Source of the DNA: Litchfieldia salsa
GTDB lineage: Bacteria > Bacillota > Bacilli > Bacillales > Bacillaceae_L
Assembly (NCBI RefSeq): GCF_900104555.1
Contig: NZ_FNJU01000001.1
Location: 372,001-436,000, forward strand
DNA length: 64,000 nucleotides
Reading direction: 5' to 3'
The notes under the pieces were generated by a model. That model had not been told where the DNA came from. It did no database searches and saw only the letters and a program-made list of their open reading frames with translations. Positions 32,601 to 40,307 of the stretch are shown one piece after another. Each line of letters starts with the position of its first letter. Position 1 is the first letter of the stretch. The translations under genes and the position numbers were made by a program.

Positions 32601-34889
32601 ATATTCTCCACTATTAAATGAACCTCGTTTAATCGTATATGTGTCAGCTCCATTAACAGAAGGCCATGTTAAGATAACTTGCCCATCGCCAGCAGTCGCT
32701 TCCATTCCCGTTGGAATCGCAGGAACTCCATTATCTGGAGCAGGAATTGCAAGTATTGGCTTGGAATTTGCACTCTGAGCATTTTCATTGTTGGCAGATA
32801 TCACATAATAATACCTATCACCATTTGTTAAGCCCGTATCCGTATATTCCGTTTCAGTTAATCCATCTTTAATTACCTCATAGCCGATCCCCTTTTCTTT
32901 ACTGCGAAGGACTTGGTAAGTGGTAGCTTCATTAACTGGTTCCCATTTAAGTGTGATCTTTTCATTTCCATTACTTGCTGACAAGCCGGTTGGTGCTTGC
33001 AATGGGGATGTAGGCACCGCACTTATTACCTCTGAGGGTTTACTTTCCCCACCAATATTTTTTGCTGAGATAACATAATAATAATTCGTGCTATTATCTA
33101 ACCCTGTGTCACGGAATGTCATTTTCTCATGAGTATCAGCAATCGTCTCAAAAGGACCTTCCTTTGTTGTACTACGTTTTACATGATAGGTTACTTTATG
33201 AGGATTCTCCTCATCCATGCCAAGCGCCCATTTTACGGAAGCATCAATCAACATCCAACCCTCTTCCGTCATGCTATCCTCTAGTCCGGCAAATAAAAAT
33301 GTAGATACTCGTCGCGCAGGAACAGGGTCTCCATTTACATTTTTTGCGCCCTTTTCATATGCAAAAATGGTTGCTTTACTATTATCATCTGCTGCAGTAG
33401 CAATAATGATTGCTTCTTCACCAGGCTTCCCAAAATTGACTTTTCCTGTCTGATTATATACTTTAATCGTCCCATTTAATCCAGCAGCTAGTGTGTGGTT
33501 GCTATCATGAACGGTAAGAGAGTCTTGATTTTCATAACTTCCAAATGATCCAGAAGCAGCTTCACTTAAATGAACATCATCAAGTGCATAAGGTTCCGCA
33601 TAGACAACAGGAACTGGTGAAGTCATGAATTTTTTGCCAATATAGGCGGATCCTGAAGATTCACCAATAAACACTAAATCATAGGAAAGCGCATCCTCAC
33701 TGGTTACTTCATTATCTTTCTTAAAAGCTACCGAGTAACCAAGCGATTCTAAATGATCGATTGTTTTTTCATCAGCAGGGATTCCTGTACCAACAAATAA
33801 AATCTTTTTTTGATCACCAGAATTCCAACTTAAATCTACCTGACTCTCTCTCGAAAGAACGTTTAATCCTGTTGGTGTTGATGGAGGGTCCGGAATTTCA
33901 ATAGGTGTCACGCTGACTTGCTTCGAATTGTTGCTTTCTCCTATAGAATTCACAGCAGAAATAACATAATAGTAAGGTGTACCATTCGTTAATCCGGTAT
34001 CGACATAACGAGTTTCAGTTACATCTGTTGAGATTACTTCATAAGGTCCCCCGTCTTTTGTGCTTCGCTTTATTGTATATGTTTCTGTCTGCTCCTTTTT
34101 ATTTTCAAGTCCTAACGCCCACATAACAGATTGGTCTATCAACTTCCAGCCTTCTCCAGTCATATATTCCTCTTGCCCAGAAAATAAAAACGTAGATACT
34201 TGACGAGCTGGCACTGGATCTCCATTTACATTTTTAGACCCTTTTTCATAAGCAAAAATGGTTGCTTTGGTTTCATCATCTGCTGCAGTGGCAATGATGA
34301 TTGCCTCTTCACCAGGAGTACCATAATTGATTTTCCCAGCTTTATCGTAAACCTTGATGGTACCACTTAAACCAGCAGCTAAAGGATGATCTTTTGTATT
34401 GATATTGAGAGAATCCTGACCTTCATAGCTTCCGAACATTCCAGAAGTAGATTGGCTTAAATAAACATCATCAAGCGCAAATGGCTCGGCATATACAACA
34501 GGAACAGAAACATTCATAAATTTCTTCCCTATATTTCCTGAGCTTGATGATTCGCCGACAAATACTAAATCAAAGGATCCTGCATCTTCTCCAATTACGT
34601 CTTTATCTTGCTTGAACGTTACCGAAAATCCAAGTGATTTTAGATGGCTCATGGTCATTTCATCAGCAACGTTCCCTGAACCAACATACAGAATATGTTT
34701 TCCTTGACCAGCCATCCAAGTTAACTCAACCTGCTGACTGTCATGTGGAACAGCCATCAATTCGATTGGCTCTGACGGTAGTGTTTCATATTCTCCTAAC
34801 TCTGCTGCTCTCACGACTGGAATAACGCTACTCTGAAAAATTGAAAGAAATAACAGTAAGCTTAAAAAAACGTTTATAACCTTCTTCAT
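29667..34889 (-). CDS. Giant secreted pectin methylesterase (CE8)-pectate lyase (PL10) fusion
   Basis: 1740 aa. Signal peptide 1-28. Two tandem modules (about 45-335 and 337-630), each an Fn3 domain whose first strand is separated from the rest by an inserted domain of about 190 residues beginning KHILYVGSGN / KKILFVGTGI. Two plain Fn3 domains (630-815). CE8 esterase (815-1105) with GYQDTLYTHSGREYYKGCYI, DVDFIFGAA and GRPWRPY. Two bacterial Ig/glucodextranase-like domains (1120-1290), an SbsA-like Ig domain (to 1395), and PL10 lyase (1400-1720) with DNNATTNE and RFYDISTNQPIFSGRDG. It would demethylate homogalacturonan and cleave it in one polypeptide. No sortase signal. Strong GGAGGAAAAG ribosome site. 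Confidence 0.93.
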   Translation of the reverse strand: MKKVINVFLSLLLFLSIFQSSVIPVVRAAELGEYETLPSEPIELMAVPHDSQQVELTWMAGQGKHILYVGSGNVADEMTMSHLKSLGFSVTFKQDKDVIGEDAGSFDLVFVGESSSSGNIGKKFMNVSVPVVYAEPFALDDVYLSQSTSGMFGSYEGQDSLNINTKDHPLAAGLSGTIKVYDKAGKINYGTPGEEAIIIATAADDETKATIFAYEKGSKNVNGDPVPARQVSTFLFSGQEEYMTGEGWKLIDQSVMWALGLENKKEQTETYTIKRSTKDGGPYEVISTDVTETRYVDTGLTNGTPYYYVISAVNSIGESNNSKQVSVTPIEIPDPPSTPTGLNVLSRESQVDLSWNSGDQKKILFVGTGIPADEKTIDHLESLGYSVAFKKDNEVTSEDALSYDLVFIGESSGSAYIGKKFMTSPVPVVYAEPYALDDVHLSEAASGSFGSYENQDSLTVHDSNHTLAAGLNGTIKVYNQTGKVNFGKPGEEAIIIATAADDNSKATIFAYEKGAKNVNGDPVPARRVSTFLFAGLEDSMTEEGWMLIDASVKWALGMDEENPHKVTYHVKRSTTKEGPFETIADTHEKMTFRDTGLDNSTNYYYVISAKNIGGESKPSEVISAVPTSPLQAPTGLSASNGNEKITLKWEPVNEATTYQVLRSKEKGIGYEVIKDGLTETEYTDTGLTNGDRYYYVISANNENAQSANSKPILAIPAPDNGVPAIPTGMEATAGDGQVILTWPSVNGADTYTIKRGSFNSGEYEVIATDVQLTSYQDTGVTNGDTYDYVISAVNENGESFNSEPIAVTPAKVTVVAKEGGDFKTVQEAIDAAPDNSSKRHVIFIKDGEYREKLTIPASKTNLSFVGESKEGTVLVYSDNANTLGQDGKPLGTSKSSSLFIYADDFIAKNITIENDSGQGTGQAVAAYVAGDRAYFENVMFLGYQDTLYTHSGREYYKGCYIEGDVDFIFGAATAVFDECQIHSNRDGGMLTAASTPEESQFGYVFLNSKITSDEGIEGVRFGRPWRPYSAVSFINTDIDASIAPDGWDNWGKQANEETARYSEYNSKGPGANSKERDPWTKQLTAKEANQYTVQNILKGSDGWDPTRLGIIPITEKSRPIITLDQQDTIVNKPTFTISGKVDKEATVTVNTKEIPVNKDFSFSTTVELESGLNTFNLKAVDSEGNESVSAVLRVEYDHKIPVVTLDELVGKKVGNHYNVMNNPFQISGKLNEAGIVKINGEEVTSAVDYTFSSEVNLKPGLNKVIISAVDRAGNESKPIILNIVPKGNAVPPGPINIVKSVVTGSNTIEVTFNSKLKNFDPSDLELLSATNDWTALDPGLTPNLNIESMTTKVNQEKQTIVVIKTKETFNEDGTINKPIEEDPHHIPYLNAPYYSGNSANDIKQADALLSWQMDHGGWYKNMEDKYIRPWNGQEPKSEMYTPEAGELGVIDNNATTNEILFLALMYKETGDTRYKDSVLKGINYLVEAQYDTGGWPQVYPARGNYSDYVTFNDNAMIRVMNVLTMASEKKYPFNTDIVADDLSNQINKSLGLGLDYILNSQITVNGLLTAWCAQHDPVTYEPKEARSYEHPSISGSESVGVVAYLMSLPNPSTEVQAAIDGALTWFEEAKVDGVKYVSGDPAGQYFYPDSSTNTWYRFYDISTNQPIFSGRDGVIKHTIHEIEKERRDGYRWAGEWPQKLLNIANSTGYYQNRVYLKVVGENSQNAVGETLEKGSLHKIE

Positions 34890-34971
34890 TCTTTTCCTCC
34901 TCGTAACCTTCTTTTACAACAGTTCCACATCAATATGTAGGTCTGGATGAAAGATCATGCACCTTAAATAA

Positions 34972-34984
34972 AATCACCTCCTTA
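34972..34984 (-). promoter_or_regulatory. Leader Shine-Dalgarno-like sequence upstream of the pectinase gene
   Basis: Identical 13-base TAAGGAGGTGATT as in the abnA leader, here about 85-95 bases before the start codon. The nearest possible frame (GTG, ten codons) is badly spaced, so a translated leader peptide is uncertain. Confidence 0.45.
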
Positions 34985-35089
34985 AAGTAAGCAAAAAAAC
35001 TTAATCAGAATGATCATATATAATGAAGCTTGTACGATTAAGGACAGTTAAACCTATTACTAGCGCGTCTTGACACGATATCCAACTAA

Positions 35090-35103
35090 TGAAAGCACTT
35101 TCA
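35090..35103. promoter_or_regulatory. Putative CcpA cre site upstream of the pectinase gene
   Basis: TGAAAGCACTTTCA differs from the optimal palindromic cre TGAAAGCGCTTTCA at one central base. It lies about 200 bases upstream of the pectinase start, beyond the leader. CcpA repression by preferred sugars is usual for pectinolytic genes. Confidence 0.6.
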
Positions 35104-35726
35104 TTTTGATCCTAAAAAAAAGCAACAACTTCTGAAAAATTAACAAAAATCTTTCATTTCCATTTCGATTACTACTATTGCAAAGCTTGGTAGGATACAC
35201 TTCGAATCATAAACAAAAGGTTCTTTTTCATATATAATCAATTTCTAATAACTAAGAAAAAAGCCTTATAAATTAACATGAATAGTCAAGTAATGAGCAT
35301 GATTCACAATGAAGATTATGTCTAAATTCACATTCTAAAAGAACTATAAAAAGCTAAAGCTCTTGGTGAAATAATGCTTTTAACTAAACAAAATCAATTT
35401 GACATCAGCATCCTGTTTAGTTTGACTTTAATCCTGGGGAAAATTCTTGAATACAAAAGGACATCCCGTTTTGAGGATGTCCTATTTTCATGGTCTATAA
35501 TTTCTTTTTTGAGCGTCTTTCTATCATTCTAAAAATAGACCAAAGGTACTTTTTTCTGTAATCTTAAAACATTTTCACCCTACTTTTTTTCTGTATATTC
35601 AATTGACGGGAATGCTTTCTTAATTATAATGCTTATCTCTTTCCTCACAGTTGTTAAACTATCAAAAAAACTAGCATATTGTTACAATTACCTCAACACC
35701 CACTTATTAAAAGGAGTTTCATTCAT
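35104..35726. other. Gene-free boundary between pectin region and defence island
   Basis: About 620 bases without a credible gene. It holds an orphan hairpin (AGGACATCC/GGATGTCCT, 35459-35484) whose sequence recurs as the terminator at 42430-42456, suggesting that an ancestral gene end was left behind where the island joins. Confidence 0.5.
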
Positions 35727-36971
35727 ATGATTGAACTTAAAAGTAATGTAAATGCTGATAAGCTTTTCAAGCAATTATTAGTAGTTGTAAAAACAAATGG
35801 TCATCAATTTGATAGAGAATATACAATTGAAGAAATTGGGAGTCTAATCCCTAAATCAACTTCTGGCATTGAAAAATATGAATCTTATAATTACTCAATG
35901 ACAATTATGTTTAGTGAACAAAAAGGGCGAGATTATTTTCTGTTTATGAATCCAGACATGAAGACTATTATTACGGATCTAGCGAATACTCGAAATCGAA
36001 ATAATCGAGCGTGGAATACCATTTATGGACATGAAAGAGTAAGAATCAATCCAAAATATCTTACTTCAAATATAGTATGGCCATATCAAGATGTTGAAGA
36101 GATTCGTATCTTACCAATGTCAGAGAGTGATCCAGAATTTGATGGATATTCTATTCATGATATACAGGCCTGGTTTAGTGATGTATTACCTGGTACAGAT
36201 TTTAATTTTACAAAGGGAATGAATGTCGAGGCAGGGACTCTCGTTTTATTCCAATACAAAGCTCATATTATCGCTTCAGCCATCTTAGATAAAAAGGTTG
36301 TATTTGAGGAAAAGTCGGAAGATACATATCGTGGATGTTATAAATTCAAGGCCAACACCATCGCTATCTTCCAACCATTGAATCGTGAGGTAATGAATAG
36401 TTGTTGGCCAAGTTTCAAAGGATTTAACCAAACACAACAGAGGTTAGATGTATTCGGTTATCAAAGGTTTTCTAAGATATTACTAGAGAAAGAACTAAGA
36501 TTTGTCCTCGATATAGAGAATGAAGCGGCATTTCAGTCCGGCATTGAAAATATCAATATTACCTTACCCTCAGTATCTGATATACCGGTAGATCCAGTAA
36601 ATCTTTCCACTTCTAGCCAATCTCAAAGGTGGACAAGAAACCAAGTGACTGCCAAGAGAGCCATCCTTCGATCAGGATACACCTGTGAATATAATCCTTC
36701 ACACTCATCATTTAAATCGAAGGTGACTGGTCAAACATATGTAGAAGCTCATCATTTAATTCCAATGGAACAGCAAGAGAACTTCAATAAAAGCTTAGAT
36801 GTTGAAGCAAACATCGTATCATTATGTCCTTTATGCCATAAGACGGTTCATCACGCAGACACAGATGAGGTTGAACCAATCATTACGAGTTTGTTTTCCA
36901 AAAGACAAGCTCGCCTTCAGACATGTGAGATTGAGTTAGATTTGGCAACCTTGATGTCGTATTATGAGTAA
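35727..36971 (+). CDS. HNH endonuclease (McrA-like), 414 aa
   Basis: C-terminal HNH domain (about residues 305-385): CEYNPSH, then VEAHHLIPMEQQENF, IVSLCPLCHKTVHHA, giving the Cys pairs and the His-His/Asn/His core. The N-terminal 290 residues are an unrecognised module with an alpha/beta look, possibly a modified-base reader as in type IV enzymes (NRAWNTIYGHERVRINPKY). I chose ATG 35727 because AAAAGGAG lies about 10 bases upstream; a longer TTG-started frame from 35679 has none. First gene of the defence island and the only long plus-strand one. Confidence 0.8.
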   Translation: MIELKSNVNADKLFKQLLVVVKTNGHQFDREYTIEEIGSLIPKSTSGIEKYESYNYSMTIMFSEQKGRDYFLFMNPDMKTIITDLANTRNRNNRAWNTIYGHERVRINPKYLTSNIVWPYQDVEEIRILPMSESDPEFDGYSIHDIQAWFSDVLPGTDFNFTKGMNVEAGTLVLFQYKAHIIASAILDKKVVFEEKSEDTYRGCYKFKANTIAIFQPLNREVMNSCWPSFKGFNQTQQRLDVFGYQRFSKILLEKELRFVLDIENEAAFQSGIENINITLPSVSDIPVDPVNLSTSSQSQRWTRNQVTAKRAILRSGYTCEYNPSHSSFKSKVTGQTYVEAHHLIPMEQQENFNKSLDVEANIVSLCPLCHKTVHHADTDEVEPIITSLFSKRQARLQTCEIELDLATLMSYYE

Positions 36972-37093
36972 AATAAGATGTAGAAAAATTGAATTTTGAA
37001 TCACTCTAGGTGCGGCTTTTTGTAACTTAATAGTTCAGAATACACCACTATCTAAGAAGTTTAATTAGCTGAGGCTATATCGCTGAAATATTA

Positions 37094-37124
37094 AAAGAAG
37101 CTTGTAGTGCAAAACTACAAGCTT
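37094..37124 (+). terminator. Hairpin after the HNH gene
   Basis: Perfect stem AAGCTTGTAGT/ACTACAAGCTT with a 5-base loop, 120 bases after the stop. No T run, so its role as terminator is uncertain. Confidence 0.45.
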
Positions 37125-37148
37125 AAATATGGCTTTAACCATTTTGGG

Positions 37149-37241
37149 GATAGGATGGGACGGTTCACTCGTTTACCAATTCTTGTTTAGATATAAAGCC
37201 TTGAGACACGAGAATGAACTGAGCCGTTGTCTCCTATCGAA
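37149..37241. repeat. Imperfect inverted repeat at the end of the DinB gene
   Basis: GGATAGGATGGGACGGTTCA near 37150 pairs imperfectly with the TGAACTGAGCCGTTGTCTCC block at about 37215, separated by 40 bases. The right arm enters the last codons of the DinB gene. Confidence 0.4.
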
Positions 37242-37692
37242 ATAAACTTTTCACTCGTCTGATTTGTCCGATATGGGTATCAATATGTTCAATAGAATGT
37301 TCAAAGATCTCTTTAAACGTAAGTTGGCCATCTTGGTTATGTGTGCCAATTCGTAAATAGTCCTGATCAGTTAATTGAAGAAGAATAGGTTGAAAGCTTT
37401 CACGCATCGTTTTGAAAAGTTCAAGATATAATTGATGATCAACTTGTTGGGATTTTAAACGAGTCGTCCATAAATCCTGATCAAAGGCAGTTAGGACAGG
37501 ATTGTTCTCAGATAATACAGCTTTCATTCGGTGAATATGTACTAGTTCAGCATCCGAAATATGAATGATAATTTCCCTAATACTCCAATCTTTTTCAGAT
37601 GGCTTAAACAAAAATTGCTCTTCTGTAAGTCCTTCTATTTCTTTAAGAATCATAGAGTATCCCTGTTTGTATTGTTCAATTAATAATTCCAT
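37234..37692 (-). CDS. DinB family protein
   Basis: 152 aa four-helix bundle of the DinB/YfiT superfamily: WSIREIIIHISDAELVHIHR carries the first metal His and FKEIFEHSIEHIDTHIGQIRR the second and third. The family includes thiol transferases (BstA/bacillithiol S-transferases), and this is the likely activity class, though substrate is unknown. ATG preceded by GGGAG. It stands between defence genes but is an ordinary housekeeping-type gene. Confidence 0.85.
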   Translation of the reverse strand: MELLIEQYKQGYSMILKEIEGLTEEQFLFKPSEKDWSIREIIIHISDAELVHIHRMKAVLSENNPVLTAFDQDLWTTRLKSQQVDHQLYLELFKTMRESFQPILLQLTDQDYLRIGTHNQDGQLTFKEIFEHSIEHIDTHIGQIRRVKSLFR

Positions 37693-37794
37693 TCAAAATC
37701 ACTCCCTTTCGAATTATATCAAACATTGTTTTCAGCACGTTAACTCTTTTAGAAAAAAATGGATTTTTTAACAGAGATATAATAAATGGTATTT

Positions 37795-38045
37795 TGACGT
37801 CATTCAGAAATTACCTCATCAAACAAAGACTATTTTAGGAATTGATTTTTCGAGGATCAAAGGATGGATTCATTGTTTTGAAAAAGAGGACACGGGAGAT
37901 TCAGCAATTAATAGAGTTAGGCTTAATTGTAGACAACCCGATTTATCGTGGAAAAGGATTTAGTATATCGATTCCTCCCACTGCTCCTTATCTTCACCGG
38001 GCTTATAAAAGGAAGTTTCAACGAGAAGGTGGAGAATATGCTTGA
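37795..38045 (+). pseudogene. Frameshifted copy of the 24206 small basic gene
   Basis: DNA is about 95% identical by eye to 24237-24505, but the first 30 bases including the start codon are missing and two bases are lost (GGAGAATTG becomes GGAATTG near 37840), breaking the frame. The following degraded terminator copy (38041-38090) was duplicated with it. Confidence 0.85.
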
Positions 38046-38214
38046 GAAGGAGTTTAGTTGAATAATCTGTTTTTCCTAGACTCCATTTTATATTAAGATG
38101 AATGCGTGTAGCTATCTATTTTCGAAAGAGTATGGACGTAGCGATTGAAGAAAGTCCTAGTCCTACCACAATAGCTAATGGAACTGACCGAGCTAAAATA
38201 CAAAAAGCCACCCA

Positions 38215-39110
38215 TTATGAGTGACTACTACCTATATGTTCTAACTGTGTTCTCCATCTATTAATATGTGAACCTGGATACTGAAAATAGCTAACTTTCA
38301 GCTTAACGTTATGCTTATTAGCAATTGACTCCATAGCTTCTTTTTGACTTGAACCAGAATCGACCATTTCTAATACGTCTCTTTTAAAACGATCGTCTGG
38401 TTTATAATCTGTATTGGCTCCATCATTTTTTGCCCTTATGAACTTCGGAACTTCATTAGATGCCAAACCTTTTATCCATTTACCGAAACTCCAAAGAGCT
38501 GCATCAGCAATTTTTATAGTTACTAAAGAGGTTTCTTTACTGTAATTATTATAAAATTCATAAAAAAACGTTTGATATTCCTTATAGCTTTCTATATTCA
38601 GTTGATTTGGCTTAACATCTATCTCTTGTCCGCATAACGCACGTTTTCCCCGCTCCACGTGCTGATCATAAAGTGGATAAAAGATTGGCGATATGATGTG
38701 TAAGATAAAAGAGGGAATGACAACTGCGTTAGAATTATATAATTGGAATCTTGAAGAAAACTCATATAATAACTCCTCCTCAAATTGCCTGATCTTCATG
38801 ACAGACTTTGCCCAATTGAAAAACTCCTGTGAACACAAGATGTCATAATGCTTTTTAGGATTATATGTATTAGTTTAGGGTTTAAAAGTCTGTAGGTATA
38901 ACCCGATACACAAAAGTCACCTTGTTCATCTTCCCTAACTTTTCCGTCCTTCCAATGTAGCATCCCTATTACCAATTCTCCTAACCTATTAGGGTCATTC
39001 GTTTTCTGGATTTCTTCTAAACAAGAATAGTAAAACTCAAGTGAATACTTATCAAATGAAAATCTGTCTTTCCACGCATCTACAAATGATTTCATTTTTA
39101 CAACTCCCAA
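38215..39110 (-). pseudogene. Frameshifted hypothetical gene (two overlapping frames)
   Basis: The frame from 39110 (SFVDAWKDRFSFDKYSLEFY ...) reads to RLLNPK, after which the other frame continues TNTYNPKKHYDILCSQEFFN through 38215. Restoring one A in the AAA run at about 38873-38876 gives a single 298-aa protein. The C-terminal part includes DDRFKRDVLEMVDSGSSQKE, a helix-turn-helix-like segment. Family not recognised. Possibly a recent inactivation, a sequencing indel, or slippage. Confidence 0.6.
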
Positions 39111-39258
39111 CCTATTGAGTCCATAAATTAATGCAATAAACCTACTTTACTACATCCTGTAATAGAGATATTCTGTTGATTGTTAAACAAGATCCCAATC
39201 AGATCTCAGGCAAGTATTCGCAGTTATTTGTTGTTGAGATATTCAATTACCTTCATTT

Positions 39259-40293
39259 TTATCTATTCTGACTTATCTCTTCCATCCATTTGATAAAGCG
39301 AGTTTTATTTTTGTCATACCACTGGCTGCACATTAAATAACGTTCATCATTAAAATTAATTGGATTTTTCCAGTAACGATTATACCCATTAAAAATTCCT
39401 TGTTGATCTAATGGTATTCCTTGTTTAATTTTAATTAAAAATGGATAGTTGATGTCAAAGGTTCTTTTAGAGTACTTAGAGTCACATAAGAATTGAACTT
39501 TTTCTTGTGATAATTTATTTTCTCTAGCGTAATTATGCATAGTTTTTTGAACAAGCTCTCCTACTTTTATCTCTTCAAGTTCTTCTAAATCAAGAACAGG
39601 TTTTGGAGAGGATTTTAATGTACTAGTAGTTCTAGTTGATTCTTCCTTGTTTGTATTAAACATGTTATACATTTGAATACTTCTCATAAATAGTTCAGAA
39701 GTATCCGCAACAGATGATGCAACATCTAATACTGGCTGAAGAACTAAACTATCAAATGACTCATTAGCATATAGGATAAAATCAAAATCAAGGGATAGTG
39801 ATTGGAATAATCCTTTCAAATCTATTATACAAGAATTAATTAAATCAATTTGTGATTTATGTATTTTGGGTGATGCAAAGATTATTTTACCTGATGTAAC
39901 ATTGAAATACGCGTAAAGCATCATTGCCGTCCTGATCATTTTCTTCATTATTTTTTCAACCGTCTGAGTACTACCACCATAATTCAAACCATTTTCATGG
40001 AATGCAATATCCACTCCATAAATAGTGGCAATATCTCCATTACTAATTTCTATTCCTAGCACATCAATCTCGCCTTGTTTAAGGAGTTGGGTATGTGATT
40101 TGGTATTTTTAAAGATATTAAGATTATGCTTATCGCTAAAATATCTACTTGATTGTTCCATAATATATTTAATGCGATCTTCTTTTTGAATACTCCATGC
40201 AGAAGATGGTTTCCAATTGGTTTGTACTGATTGACACACCCTAACATGTCGTAACCATGAGGAAATTAGCGATTCTCCCATTTCTATTTTCAT
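39259..40293 (-). CDS. Hypothetical protein with possible PD-(D/E)xK core, paired with NERD-UvrD
   Basis: 344 aa. Residues about 70-100 (LKQGEIDVLGIEI, then IATIYGVDIAFHENGLNYGG) place Asp and Glu in a beta-hairpin like restriction-endonuclease-fold proteins, but a clear ExK is not visible. The centre is helical and the C-terminus ends in a basic, Trp-rich segment (RYLMCSQWYDKNKTRFIKW). No family recognised. It begins 14 bases after the NERD-UvrD helicase stop with AGGAG as ribosome site, so the two are co-expressed and probably act together. Confidence 0.65.
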   Translation of the reverse strand: MKIEMGESLISSWLRHVRVCQSVQTNWKPSSAWSIQKEDRIKYIMEQSSRYFSDKHNLNIFKNTKSHTQLLKQGEIDVLGIEISNGDIATIYGVDIAFHENGLNYGGSTQTVEKIMKKMIRTAMMLYAYFNVTSGKIIFASPKIHKSQIDLINSCIIDLKGLFQSLSLDFDFILYANESFDSLVLQPVLDVASSVADTSELFMRSIQMYNMFNTNKEESTRTTSTLKSSPKPVLDLEELEEIKVGELVQKTMHNYARENKLSQEKVQFLCDSKYSKRTFDINYPFLIKIKQGIPLDQQGIFNGYNRYWKNPINFNDERYLMCSQWYDKNKTRFIKWMEEISQNR

Positions 40294-40307
40294 GTTATCA
40301 CTCCTAA

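Noticed and set aside
35459-35484. Hairpin as a riboswitch or attachment site
   Set aside because: It matches a common terminator stem in this island and no gene follows closely.
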